From Cellulophaga omnivescoria (GTDB lineage Bacteria; Bacteroidota; Bacteroidia; Flavobacteriales; Flavobacteriaceae): a DNA stretch of 64,000 bases. This document shows positions 18,933-27,414 of the stretch, piece after piece; position 1 is the stretch's first letter; the number at the start of each line of letters is the position of its first letter. The translations under genes and the position numbers were made by a program. The stretch is taken from positions 62,001-126,000 of the forward strand of contig NZ_MDDP01000010.1 in the NCBI RefSeq assembly GCF_001999725.1, given 5' to 3'. The notes under the pieces are model-generated. The model was not told the DNA's origin. It worked only from the letters and a program-made list of their open reading frames with translations, and ran no database searches.

Positions 18933-19235
18933 CTATTCTTCGTCATCAGCTTTTAAAGTTATGTCTGGGATGGCTGTGGGGTCATCATCATTAAAATCCT
19001 CATAGTCGTCCTCGTCATAATTTTCCATAGTATGCTCTAACTTGGCACTAATTTTCACAAGGTATTTAGTATCGTTAGTTAATACTTCTACAGCTTCAAT
19101 GGTTTCGTTTTTTGCGTTTTTAAAAACAATAATATCATTATCGCCATATCCTGCCGGATAACGCTCTACCAATAATTTTAAGACTTCGGGAGTAAGTTTT
19201 TTAAAATCTACAATTACCCGTTTAAGATTATTCAT
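18933..19235 (-). CDS. Conserved small protein with acidic tail, 100 aa
   Basis: I place the start at ATG 19235 (MNNLKRVIVDFKKLTPEVL); the longer frame would use a GTG 30 nt upstream. A short alpha/beta domain (residues 1-68) is followed by a very acidic tail containing DEDDYEDFNDDD. The type is common in Flavobacteriaceae but no function is known to me. Convergent with the dehydrogenase gene, 1 nt apart, without a terminator. Confidence 0.75.
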   Translation of the reverse strand: MNNLKRVIVDFKKLTPEVLKLLVERYPAGYGDNDIIVFKNAKNETIEAVEVLTNDTKYLVKISAKLEHTMENYDEDDYEDFNDDDPTAIPDITLKADDEE

Positions 19236-19354
19236 AACTAATATATTTAGAGAATTGTAATACACGCAGTATGCGAGTTACTAAAATTAGTCTATTATAT
19301 TAAAAATGCAAAACCTATAAAGTTAATTACATGTAAATTGTAGTAGGTAATAAT

Positions 19355-19783
19355 TTACGCGTTAGTAATATCAGATTTGCCCCCAGTTTTCTTTAAAAGC
19401 CTTATGTGGTGTATTTCTATACTCTTGTCTATAGGTTTTAGCATATCATACATATTTAATGCAACAATACTTGCCCCGTGCATAGCTTCTACTTCTACAC
19501 CAGTTTTATAGTTTGTTTTTACAGTAATTATAATGGTAATTTCTAAACCATTAATTTGGTAGCTAATGTCTGTATATTCTATTGGTAAAGGGTGGCAATC
19601 TGGTAATAAATCTGGTGTTTTTTTAACACCAAGTAAACCCGCAGCTTTGCTCATCGCAAATACATCTCCTTTAGGAACAGTTTTGTTGTTAATAGCATCT
19701 ATGGTAGCCTGTTTACTTACTTTAACAACAGCTTGTGCAATTGCAGTTCTTAACGTAATTGCTTTTTGTGTAATATCTACCAT
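19355..19783 (-). CDS. moaC: Cyclic pyranopterin monophosphate synthase
   Basis: Second step of molybdenum cofactor synthesis, forming cyclic pyranopterin monophosphate. Motifs: MVDITQKAITLRTAIA at the N-terminus, LLPDCHPLPIEY, TGVEVEAMHGAS, ALNMYDMLK and the C-terminal LKKTGGKSD, which carry the catalytic Lys and His residues. 142 residues is slightly short for the family. It follows moaE by 2 nt. No moaA, moaD or moeA is in the window. Confidence 0.93.
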   Translation of the reverse strand: MVDITQKAITLRTAIAQAVVKVSKQATIDAINNKTVPKGDVFAMSKAAGLLGVKKTPDLLPDCHPLPIEYTDISYQINGLEITIIITVKTNYKTGVEVEAMHGASIVALNMYDMLKPIDKSIEIHHIRLLKKTGGKSDITNA

Positions 19784-19785
19784 TG

Positions 19786-20229
19786 TTATTTATTTACTTT
19801 CCATTGATAAGAGCTGTCTTCAAAAATTTCTTTTCCAAAAACAGGTACTTGTGCTTTAATTTCTTCTACCACATAATTAAGTGCATCAAAAACAACTTGC
19901 CTGTGCGGAGCAGATACAAACACAAACAAACATATTTCGCCAATGTTTACAATACCTTTACTGTGGTAAATGTGCATACAAGTAATATCAAACTTAGAAA
20001 AAGTAGTTTCTTTTATTTCGTGAAATTTAAGATTAGCCATTTCTTCATAAGCAGTGTATTCTATTGCTTTTACAGTATTGTCATCAATCTTATCTTGCCT
20101 TACTTGGCCTAAAAATATATTATGTGCGCCAATTTGTGTTTTACTTTGGTGTTTGGCAATAGCTTCAGCTATAAAAGCACTAGATATTGCACCATCTTTA
20201 AACACATTTTTTATATTTTCATTCTTCAT
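19786..20229 (-). CDS. moaE: Molybdopterin synthase catalytic subunit
   Basis: Large subunit of molybdopterin synthase, which with MoaD puts sulfur into the cofactor. Recognised by FLGQVRQD, IEYTAYEEMA, VNIGEICLFVFVSAPHR and the active-site region VPVFGKEIFEDSSYQW. 147 residues is normal. First gene of the moaE-moaC pair. Confidence 0.92.
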   Translation of the reverse strand: MKNENIKNVFKDGAISSAFIAEAIAKHQSKTQIGAHNIFLGQVRQDKIDDNTVKAIEYTAYEEMANLKFHEIKETTFSKFDITCMHIYHSKGIVNIGEICLFVFVSAPHRQVVFDALNYVVEEIKAQVPVFGKEIFEDSSYQWKVNK

Positions 20230-20404
20230 AAGCCTAATACCGTTTCTTCAGTAAACAGTAAAAATACTGTTTTTTAGGGATAATTAATACTTGTTTAGTG
20301 CTATGTATTGCTAAAAATATTTCCAATTTTTTTATTTAACCTTAATGTTTGGGTTGTAAAAATGTAATTAACATATCAAACACAACTTTATTTTATCTTT
20401 TTGC

Positions 20405-20412
20405 TATTTTTG
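20405..20412 (+). promoter_or_regulatory. Putative -7 box for the M13 peptidase gene
   Basis: TATTTTTG matches TAnnTTTG, 56 nt upstream of the start; no clear -33 box. Confidence 0.4.
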
Positions 20413-20468
20413 TGTAGATGCAAACTTGGTTAGCATTTAAAGACTAATTAACTCTTAAAAACAAAAAA

Positions 20469-22553
20469 ATGAAAATTACTAACAAATCACTACTAATGGT
20501 AGGTTTGGTTGGTGCTTTAGCGGTCACTTCTTGTAAAGATGGTAAAAAAGAAACTGCAGCAACAGAAACTGAAACTAAAGAAGTAGTAAAAATTCCTGGT
20601 ATTGTACTAGAGAATATGGATACCAATGTGGATCCTAAACAAGATTTTTACAACTACGTTAATGGTAGTTGGATGAAAAATACAGAAATTCCGGATGACA
20701 GATCTAGTTGGGGTGGTTTTTCTGTACTACGCCAGTCTACAGATGCAGATGTTTTAGAAATAATTGCAGAAGCAAAAGAAAGTGGTAAGTACGGTGCAGA
20801 CACAGACCAAGCAAAAGCATTAGCTATTTTTGAAACTAAATTAGATACGGTTGCTAGAAATAAGGCAGGATTAACTCCTATAGAACCAGCTCTAAAAGCT
20901 ATTGAAGAAGTTAAAAACTTAGCAGATTTACAAACAGTTTTAGCCAAAAATCCAGCGGTTTCTTCTCCGTTTATTGGGTTTAGTGTACGTGCAGATTTAA
21001 ACAACTCTGCAATGAATGCTGTTTATATGGGTGGTGCTGGCCTTGGTTTACCAGACCGAGACTATTATTTAGAACAAGATAGTAAGTCTAAAGAAATAAG
21101 AGAACAGTATAAAAAGTACGTTTCTAAAATGTTGCAAATGTTAGGAGATTCTAAAGAAGATGCAGACAAAGCGGCTGTAACTATTTTAGCTTTAGAAACT
21201 AAATTAGCAGAGCCACGTTTAGATAAAGTAGAAAGTCGTGATGCAAGAAACTTTAATAATCCTAGAACAGTAGCAGAGGCAGATGCGATGCTATCTTCTT
21301 TAGATGTTAAAAAAATGATTGCAGATTTGGGAATGACTAAAGAGTTTGATACAATTTTGGTAACACAACTAAAGTATACAGCTGCATTAGATAAATTATT
21401 AAAAAACACGCCTATTGAAGATTTAAAAACTCTTGTAAAATGGGATACTTTTAACGGTGCTGCTGGTAGGTTAACTACGGCTACAGAAACTGCTAGTTGG
21501 GAGTTTTACAGTAAGTATTTAAGAGGTGCTAAAAAACAACGTCCAGCAGACGAGCGTGCTTTAGCAACTGTAAACGGTACAGTGGGTGAGGCTTTAGGTA
21601 AATTATATGTAGATGCTAAATTTCCGCCAGAAGCTAAAGTCAAGGCAGAAAAAATGATTACTAATGTAATTACCGCTTATAAAAACCGAATTAAGAAATT
21701 GGATTGGATGAGCGAGGATACTAAGGTTAAAGCAATTGAAAAATTAGACAAGTTTACCGTAAAAATTGCATACCCAGATAAATGGGAAGATTATTCTGCT
21801 ATGGAAGTAGCCGCAGATAAGTCTTATTTTGATAATATGACAGCTGTAGGTAAATGGGGTAGAGATAAGAATTTTGCAGAAATTGGTGAGCCAGTAGATA
21901 AGAGCGAGTGGGGAATGTCTCCGCAAACGGTTAATGCTTACTTTAATCCAATGAACAACGAGATTGTTTTTCCTGCTGCAATTTTACAACCTCCTTTTTA
22001 CAACTATACTGCAGATGATGCTGTTAACTATGGTGGTATTGGTGCTGTAATTGGTCATGAAATATCTCATGCTTTTGATGATAGTGGAGCGCGTTTTGAC
22101 GCAGAGGGTAATCTTAAAAACTGGTGGACAGATGAAGATTTAGCTGCTTTTACAGAAAGAGGCAATGCTTTAGCTGCACAGTATAGCAATTTAGAGGTAT
22201 TAGACAGTGTTTATGTAAACGGTAAATTTACTTTGGGTGAAAATATTGGTGATTTAGGTGGTGTTTTAGGTGCTTATGATGGTTTACAATTGTTATTTGA
22301 AGAAACTGGAAGACCAGAAGATATTGATGGTTTTACAGCAGAACAACGTTTCTTTATGTCTTGGGCTACTGTTTGGAGAACTAAGTCTAGAGATGAGGCA
22401 TTACGTAACCAAGTAAAAACAGATCCGCATTCTCCTGGTATGATTAGAGCGGTACAACCTTTATTAAATATTGATGCGTTTTATGAAGCTTTTGATATTA
22501 AAGAAGGTGATAAAATGTATGTAACTCCAGAAGAAAGAGTCCGTATTTGGTAG
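20469..22553 (+). CDS. M13-family zinc metallopeptidase (neprilysin/PepO-like) lipoprotein
   Basis: 694 residues. The signal MKITNKSLLMVGLVGALAVTSC places the lipid Cys at 22. The M13 N-terminal domain begins with NMDTNVDPKQDFYNYVNGSW. The zinc site HEISH is at 530-534, with Glu591 and Asp595 in ENIGDLGG as third ligand and partner. The ending KMYVTPEERVRIW is typical. It degrades peptides in the periplasm. Single gene with its own promoter box and terminator. Confidence 0.96.
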   Translation: MKITNKSLLMVGLVGALAVTSCKDGKKETAATETETKEVVKIPGIVLENMDTNVDPKQDFYNYVNGSWMKNTEIPDDRSSWGGFSVLRQSTDADVLEIIAEAKESGKYGADTDQAKALAIFETKLDTVARNKAGLTPIEPALKAIEEVKNLADLQTVLAKNPAVSSPFIGFSVRADLNNSAMNAVYMGGAGLGLPDRDYYLEQDSKSKEIREQYKKYVSKMLQMLGDSKEDADKAAVTILALETKLAEPRLDKVESRDARNFNNPRTVAEADAMLSSLDVKKMIADLGMTKEFDTILVTQLKYTAALDKLLKNTPIEDLKTLVKWDTFNGAAGRLTTATETASWEFYSKYLRGAKKQRPADERALATVNGTVGEALGKLYVDAKFPPEAKVKAEKMITNVITAYKNRIKKLDWMSEDTKVKAIEKLDKFTVKIAYPDKWEDYSAMEVAADKSYFDNMTAVGKWGRDKNFAEIGEPVDKSEWGMSPQTVNAYFNPMNNEIVFPAAILQPPFYNYTADDAVNYGGIGAVIGHEISHAFDDSGARFDAEGNLKNWWTDEDLAAFTERGNALAAQYSNLEVLDSVYVNGKFTLGENIGDLGGVLGAYDGLQLLFEETGRPEDIDGFTAEQRFFMSWATVWRTKSRDEALRNQVKTDPHSPGMIRAVQPLLNIDAFYEAFDIKEGDKMYVTPEERVRIW

Positions 22554-22585
22554 TTTTATACTAGCAATAGTATTAGTTTATAAAG

Positions 22586-22616
22586 TAAAGGCTACTCCTA
22601 ATAAGAGTAGCCTTTA
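22586..22616 (+). terminator. Terminator after the M13 peptidase gene
   Basis: TAAAGGCTACTC and GAGTAGCCTTTA form a 12-bp stem with a 7-nt loop; a T-run follows after TTCG. Confidence 0.75.
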
Positions 22617-22655
22617 TTCGTTTTTAAGTGTTTAAAACTGTTTTTTTAGTTTGTT

Positions 22656-22689
22656 AACTATAAAAATAGTTGCATAACTAAAATTTTAG
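22656..22689. promoter_or_regulatory. Two dyads overlapping the promoter of the first BlaI operon
   Basis: AACTAT-AAAA-ATAGTT (22656-22671) covers the -33 TTG, and CTAAAATTTTAG (22678-22689) lies in the promoter spacer. Both are perfect palindromes. They are good candidates for the binding sites of the BlaI-like repressor encoded just downstream; a further TTGTA-N5-TACAA dyad (22718-22732) lies in the leader. Confidence 0.5.
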
Positions 22690-22700
22690 GTTTAAGTTTG
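22670..22700 (+). promoter_or_regulatory. Promoter of the first BlaI/M56 operon
   Basis: TTG at 22670-22672 and TAAGTTTG at 22693-22700, separated by 20 nt, fit the Bacteroidota -33/-7 promoter. The expected start site near 22706 excludes the ATG at 22698 as a translation start. Confidence 0.6.
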
Positions 22701-22733
22701 ATGTGTGATAAAATTAGTTGTAATAGATACAAT

Positions 22734-23093
22734 ATGAAAAAGTTAACAAATAAAGAGGAAGAAGTACTTAAAATTTTGTGGAAGCTAGAAAAAGCTTTTG
22801 TTAAAGATGTCTTGGCAGAATTTAAGGAAGATAAACCACATTACAATACGCTATCTACTATAATTAGAAATTTGGAGGAAAAAGGATATGTTAGTCATAC
22901 TGCATACGGCAATACTCATCAATATTACCCAATAGTAGAGAAAGAGGTGTACAGAAAAGGATTTATGAGTAGGGCAATTACAGACTTTTATAGCAACTCT
23001 TACAAAAATCTGGTATCCAACTTTGTTAATGAAGATAAAATTAGCGTAGATGAACTAAAAGAGATTATTAACCATATAGAAAACAATAAATAA
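22734..23093 (+). CDS. BlaI/MecI-type winged-helix repressor
   Basis: 119 residues from ATG 22734. The BlaI signature KLTNKEEEVLKILWKLEKAF opens the DNA-binding wing, followed by YNTLSTIIRNLEEKGYVSHT and HQYYPIV. A longer frame from 22698 is rejected since that ATG lies in the promoter. The family represses its own operon until cleaved in response to its M56 partner. The stop overlaps the M56 start by 1 nt (TAATG). Confidence 0.92.
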   Translation: MKKLTNKEEEVLKILWKLEKAFVKDVLAEFKEDKPHYNTLSTIIRNLEEKGYVSHTAYGNTHQYYPIVEKEVYRKGFMSRAITDFYSNSYKNLVSNFVNEDKISVDELKEIINHIENNK

Positions 23094-24412
23094 TGGAGTA
23101 TTTAATTTTTATTGCTAAAAGTAGTTTGGTTATAGCCTTGTTTTCTATTTGTTTTCAGGTGTTTTTACGTAACGAAACATTTTTTAAAGCGAATAGATGG
23201 TTTTTGCTAGCGGGTATATTTGTAGCAATGGCATTTCCTTTTTTAATTATAACCAAGGTAGTTTTTGTAAATACTCCTGTTGTAGATTTTAATAAATTAA
23301 CCAATATAGTTGTCAATCAGTCATCAGTAGAAAATATAAATTGGTGGTTGGTAATTTTAATTGCCTATGCTGCGGGTTGCTTATTTTTCTTAGGTAGATT
23401 TTTAATGCAACTAGCATCTTTATTTAGTTTAATTAATAAAGGAACAAGCACAAGAGTAGGTAAATATAAAATGGTTGAGGTTACTGCGGATACCAGCGCA
23501 TTTTCATTTTTTAATTACATAGTTTACAATCCAAGTTTACACACGGCAAATGAGCTTAAAACAATTATTAAGCACGAAGAGTTACACGCTAAGCAAAAAC
23601 ACTCTCTAGATATGTTACTTACACATTTGTTATGTGTATTGCAATGGGCAAACCCGTTTGCATGGTGGTACAAAAAAATGGTTTCTGTAAACTTAGAGTA
23701 CCTTGTAGATGATGCAATTGTATCTCATCAAAATAAAAAAGAATACCAGTATTTGTTATTGCAACAGTCTGTACATAGTATGGCATCTTTAACGGTTACC
23801 AATACATTTTTTAATTCATTAGTTAAAAAACGCATTGTAATGCTTAACAAAAGCAAGTCTAGAAAAGAAAGCATACTAAAAATGGGATTGGTAATACCAA
23901 TGTTGTTTTGTGCCGTTGTTGTTTTTAATACAGAAACTATTGCACAATCTAAACCTGTTTCTAATGACTTAGTTAATGAGGTTCCTAAAATAACAGTTAC
24001 AGAAAATAGTGAAACTGTAAGTGTAAAAGATTCTGTTAAAACTGTAGTAACCAAGCCTAAAAAACAAGCTAAAACTGTTATTGCGCAACCCAAAGAAAAG
24101 CAATCAAAAGAACAACAGGCTAAAGTGTCTAACACATTTAATTTTCAAATAGAAGATAATGTACAAACTTCTATTACTCCTGTTTCTATGACTACGCCAA
24201 TACGTGAAGCCAAAACACCTGAAAATTCTTATTTAACAAGTAAAAAACCATTAATAATTGTAAATGGCGAGGTAATGCCAAGTTCTTTTGATATGAATCT
24301 GTTAATTCCTGAAAATATTGAGCATATAAATATCTTTAAGAATCAATCTGCTATAGATAGGTTTGGTAAAAAAGGAGAAAATGGTGTGGTAGAAATTACA
24401 ACAAAAAAATAA
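23093..24412 (+). CDS. BlaR1-like M56 membrane metallopeptidase with plug-like tail
   Basis: 439 residues. Four membrane spans in the first 290 residues enclose a cytosolic gluzincin domain with HEELH at 161-165 and a downstream YLVDDAIV. Residues 300-380 are a Thr/Lys-rich linker, and residues 385-438 form a module (PLIIVNGEVMPSSFD ... INIFKNQSAIDRFGKKG) like the end of a TonB-receptor plug domain. In BlaR1 the extracytoplasmic part senses beta-lactam; here the plug-like module may sense something else. It partners the BlaI gene immediately upstream. Confidence 0.88.
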   Translation: MEYLIFIAKSSLVIALFSICFQVFLRNETFFKANRWFLLAGIFVAMAFPFLIITKVVFVNTPVVDFNKLTNIVVNQSSVENINWWLVILIAYAAGCLFFLGRFLMQLASLFSLINKGTSTRVGKYKMVEVTADTSAFSFFNYIVYNPSLHTANELKTIIKHEELHAKQKHSLDMLLTHLLCVLQWANPFAWWYKKMVSVNLEYLVDDAIVSHQNKKEYQYLLLQQSVHSMASLTVTNTFFNSLVKKRIVMLNKSKSRKESILKMGLVIPMLFCAVVVFNTETIAQSKPVSNDLVNEVPKITVTENSETVSVKDSVKTVVTKPKKQAKTVIAQPKEKQSKEQQAKVSNTFNFQIEDNVQTSITPVSMTTPIREAKTPENSYLTSKKPLIIVNGEVMPSSFDMNLLIPENIEHINIFKNQSAIDRFGKKGENGVVEITTKK

Positions 24413-24446
24413 AAATCAATCTTTAATCAATTAAAAACGAACAGTT

Positions 24447-25043
24447 ATGTTACAACAAATGAAATCAGTAAAAATTGTGATGACTACATCTATTTTAACA
24501 GCAGTATTTTGCCTGTTAAGCTTAAGTATAAATGCGCAATCTAATAGCTTTACATTTTCTAAAAAAGAGGGTAATGAAAGTTTTAAACTTTTAAAAATAG
24601 ACATAAACTCTAAAACAACAGAAAATGATTTAGCTAGCTATATTGCTGACGCAAAAAAAGAAAAAGTAGATTTGTCTTTTACTAGAATAAAGCGAGATGC
24701 TAAGGGTAATTTAACAAGTATATCTGCAGTTTATAAAACAAAAGATAATAAAACGGAAACATACACTGAGGTTGATAAAATTGCCATTGATCCTTTTTAT
24801 TTTTATGTAACTACTTCAGAAAAATCAAAAGTCATAGAGAAAATTGGTTTTAGAATAAATAATAACGCAACAATGGATAACGTACTTTTTGTTGTAAACG
24901 GACAAGAAGTTCCTAAACCTTTTGATGTTGGTATGATTGATCCTGAAGATATAGAGGTAATAAATGTTTTGAAAAATGAAAGTGCAACAGCTAAATACGG
25001 TTCTAAGGGTAGAGATGGTGTTATTGAAATAACTTTAAAGTAA
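24447..25043 (+). CDS. Exported protein with plug-like module
   Basis: 198 residues. A signal peptide (residues about 8-31, ending in INAQ) leads a domain containing FKLLKIDINSKTTENDLAS, then at 146-198 a module with VLFVVNGQEVPKPFD and INVLKNESATAKYGSKGRDG, which is closely similar to the tail of the M56 protein encoded 34 nt upstream. It probably interacts with, or modulates, that sensor. No catalytic residue is visible. Confidence 0.8.
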   Translation: MLQQMKSVKIVMTTSILTAVFCLLSLSINAQSNSFTFSKKEGNESFKLLKIDINSKTTENDLASYIADAKKEKVDLSFTRIKRDAKGNLTSISAVYKTKDNKTETYTEVDKIAIDPFYFYVTTSEKSKVIEKIGFRINNNATMDNVLFVVNGQEVPKPFDVGMIDPEDIEVINVLKNESATAKYGSKGRDGVIEITLK

Positions 25044-25046
25044 AAA

Positions 25047-25877
25047 ATGAAGAAAATATGTAATATAGTACAGAAATACACTTGTGTTTCTGTACTTTTT
25101 TTATGTCTTGGAAGTACATTTAATACTATTGCACAAGATAAAAAAATAGCAAAGCCAAAGATGATTTTTATTGTCGAAGGCAAAGAAGTAACAGAAGAAT
25201 ATCTTATGGTTTTGCAAAAAGAAAATAAGATAAAAGCAATGCATAACGGTGTTTCTAAAAAAGAGAAAAAAGCCATTGTAAAACGTTTTAAAGAACGATT
25301 GGATAACAACTTTGTAATGAAAATAGAAACCTTTTCTGATGAAGAAATGTTAGCCAATAAAGAAAAACAGCTAGTTAATAATAAGTCTAAAAGTAAAGAA
25401 GTAAAAGTTGCAAAAAAAGAAGCGGTATCTGCTTCTAAAATTAAAGTTGGTGATACTATTGCTGCTTTTGCCCTAGAAGATATAAATGGAGATGTTTTAA
25501 AAAGTAAAGACTTAAAGGGCAAAGTAGTATTGTTAAATTTTTGGGCAACTTGGTGCGTACCTTGTTTACGAGAGTTTTATGAAATACCAGAAGTTATTTT
25601 GGAACCAAATACAGATAAAAACTTTGTTTTTATACCAGTATCTGTTGGAGAAAACCGCACTACTGTAGTTAAAAAAATGACAGAATTAAAAGATAGAGGA
25701 GTAGACTTTAATGTATATTTAGATCCTAAAAATGAGTTTTACAGTGCTTATAGAAAGCAAGGAATACCGCTAAACTATGTGTTAGATAAAAATGGAGTGG
25801 TTGTATATATTTCTATGGGATACAATGAAAAAAACCTTAATAAATTAGCTGCTAAAATTAAGCGATTAGTAAACTAA
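25047..25877 (+). CDS. TlpA-like thioredoxin-fold lipoprotein or exported oxidoreductase
   Basis: 276 residues. Signal peptide at residues 1-29. Residues 35-110 carry another plug-like half-module beginning KMIFIVEGKEVTEEY. The C-terminal TlpA domain has the active site NFWATWCVPCLREF (Cys-x-x-Cys) and the cis-Pro loop GIPLNYV. It follows the previous gene by 3 nt and completes a four-gene operon. A periplasmic thiol-disulfide role is expected. Confidence 0.88.
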   Translation: MKKICNIVQKYTCVSVLFLCLGSTFNTIAQDKKIAKPKMIFIVEGKEVTEEYLMVLQKENKIKAMHNGVSKKEKKAIVKRFKERLDNNFVMKIETFSDEEMLANKEKQLVNNKSKSKEVKVAKKEAVSASKIKVGDTIAAFALEDINGDVLKSKDLKGKVVLLNFWATWCVPCLREFYEIPEVILEPNTDKNFVFIPVSVGENRTTVVKKMTELKDRGVDFNVYLDPKNEFYSAYRKQGIPLNYVLDKNGVVVYISMGYNEKNLNKLAAKIKRLVN

Positions 25878-25888
25878 TATTTTAATGT

Positions 25889-25938
25889 AAAAAAAGCTTC
25901 AAACTATTTGTAAACCCATTAGTTTGAAGCTTTTTTTG
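25889..25938. terminator. Bidirectional terminator at the end of the BlaI operon
   Basis: AAAAGCTTCAAACTA pairs with TAGTTTGAAGCTTTT, 15 bp, followed by seven T; it separates convergent genes. Confidence 0.88.
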
Positions 25939-25952
25939 TCTTGTAAGTTATA

Positions 25953-27314
25953 TTATTTAATGTAAACTGTCTTTTTGTTTACAAACTCTAACATACCTTC
26001 TTTAGACAATTCTCTGCCGTAACCAGAGGCTTTTGTGCCGCCAAAAGGTAATCTTGGATCAGATTTTATCATTTCGTTTACAAAAAAAGCACCATCTTCT
26101 ATTTGGTCTATTGCTTGTCTGGCTGCGTCTATATCCTCTGTAAATAACATAGCTCCTAATCCAAATCTAGAGTTGCTTGCAAGCTCTAAACTGTGTTCTT
26201 TATTATTTGCCTTTATAATTGCAGCTACTGGTCCAAATGTTTCTTCCTTAAAAACAGGCATATCCTCTGTAACATTTGTGAGTATGGTTGGTACATAATT
26301 AGCGTCATTAAGCGTATTGCCTAAAATTACTTTTGCTCCTTTTTGTACCGACTCATCAACTTGTTTTTTTAATTCTTCAGCCAAATCTTTGCGCGCCATA
26401 GATGCCATAAAAGTTTCATCCTCTTCAGGGTTTCCAACTTTTAAAGATTCAACTTCTTTTTTAAATCTATCTAAAAACTCATCATATATTCCCTCTTCAA
26501 CAATAAAACGCTTAGCAGCAATACAGCTTTGCCCTGTGTTTTGAAACCTAGCTTTTACCATAGTTGGTATGTACGTATCTAAATCTGCATTATCCCATAC
26601 GATACACGCGTTGTTACCACCCAATTCTAGTACAGATTTTTTTAGGTTTTTACCAGCAATACTAGCTATAGATTTACCAGCTTTTTCGCTGCCAGTTACA
26701 CTAACAGCTTGTATAAAACTGCTTTCTATAACAGTTTCTGTTGCTTTATGGTCTGCTATAATTGTTTGAAAACAACCCTGTGGATACCCAGCATCTGTAA
26801 ATAAATCTTGTATGGCCAATGCACAACCAGTTACATTTGCAGCGTGTTTTAAAACGCCCACATTACCAGCTGTTAGTGTTGGTACGGCAAACCTAAATAC
26901 TTGCCAAAAAGGGTAGTTCCAAGGCATTACAGCTAACACGCCGCCAATAGGATCATAACTAATAAAACTTTCTTGAGCTTCTGTATCTATAATGGCATCA
27001 CTTAAAAAGTTATCTGCGTTTTTAGCATAAAAATCGCATAACCAAACGCATTTATCTATTTCTGCTCTACTCTGTGCTATGGGTTTTCCCATTTCTGCAG
27101 TCATTAAAGCAGATAAATCTTCGCGTTTTTTCTCTAACTGTTTAGCTAATTTTTTTAATAGAGAAGTACGTTCTTTAATACTTGTTTTTTTCCAATCTTT
27201 AAAAGTTTTTTCTCCTGTAGATAAAATAGAATCAATTTCATCTTTAGTATGTAAACTATATGTTTTTATATCTTTTCCGGTAAACGGATTTATTGTTGTT
27301 ATAGTGTTGCTCAT
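25953..27314 (-). CDS. NAD(P)-dependent aldehyde dehydrogenase, succinate-semialdehyde type
   Basis: 453 residues. The catalytic Cys is in FQNTGQSCIAAKRF, the general base Glu in VLELGGNNACIV, and the NAD-binding block is VTGSEKAGKS. The C-terminal SRFGLGAMLFTEDIDAAR pattern and the short N-terminus match the Sad/YneI group of succinate-semialdehyde dehydrogenases. Single gene with no operon partner. The exact aldehyde is not certain. Confidence 0.92.
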   Translation of the reverse strand: MSNTITTINPFTGKDIKTYSLHTKDEIDSILSTGEKTFKDWKKTSIKERTSLLKKLAKQLEKKREDLSALMTAEMGKPIAQSRAEIDKCVWLCDFYAKNADNFLSDAIIDTEAQESFISYDPIGGVLAVMPWNYPFWQVFRFAVPTLTAGNVGVLKHAANVTGCALAIQDLFTDAGYPQGCFQTIIADHKATETVIESSFIQAVSVTGSEKAGKSIASIAGKNLKKSVLELGGNNACIVWDNADLDTYIPTMVKARFQNTGQSCIAAKRFIVEEGIYDEFLDRFKKEVESLKVGNPEEDETFMASMARKDLAEELKKQVDESVQKGAKVILGNTLNDANYVPTILTNVTEDMPVFKEETFGPVAAIIKANNKEHSLELASNSRFGLGAMLFTEDIDAARQAIDQIEDGAFFVNEMIKSDPRLPFGGTKASGYGRELSKEGMLEFVNKKTVYIK

Positions 27315-27414
27315 TGTTGTGATAATTAAAAAATTAATAAGTCTTGTTCAACAAAATTAAGTAAGATAAAAGTGCTTTTTTAACGCAAAACATTAAATTA
27401 TTGCTAGTATAAAG

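Noticed and set aside
18933-19265. Longer start for the acidic-tail protein (GTG at 19265)
   Set aside because: The ATG at 19235 gives a compact domain, and the ten extra residues look non-conserved.
19783-20112. Plus-strand frame across moaE (109 aa, aromatic rich)
   Set aside because: Opposite strand of a conserved gene, Phe/Tyr-rich composition as expected for a shadow frame.
19786-20229. moaE-moaC as a complete molybdenum cofactor locus
   Set aside because: Only two of the pathway genes are present in the window; the rest must lie elsewhere.
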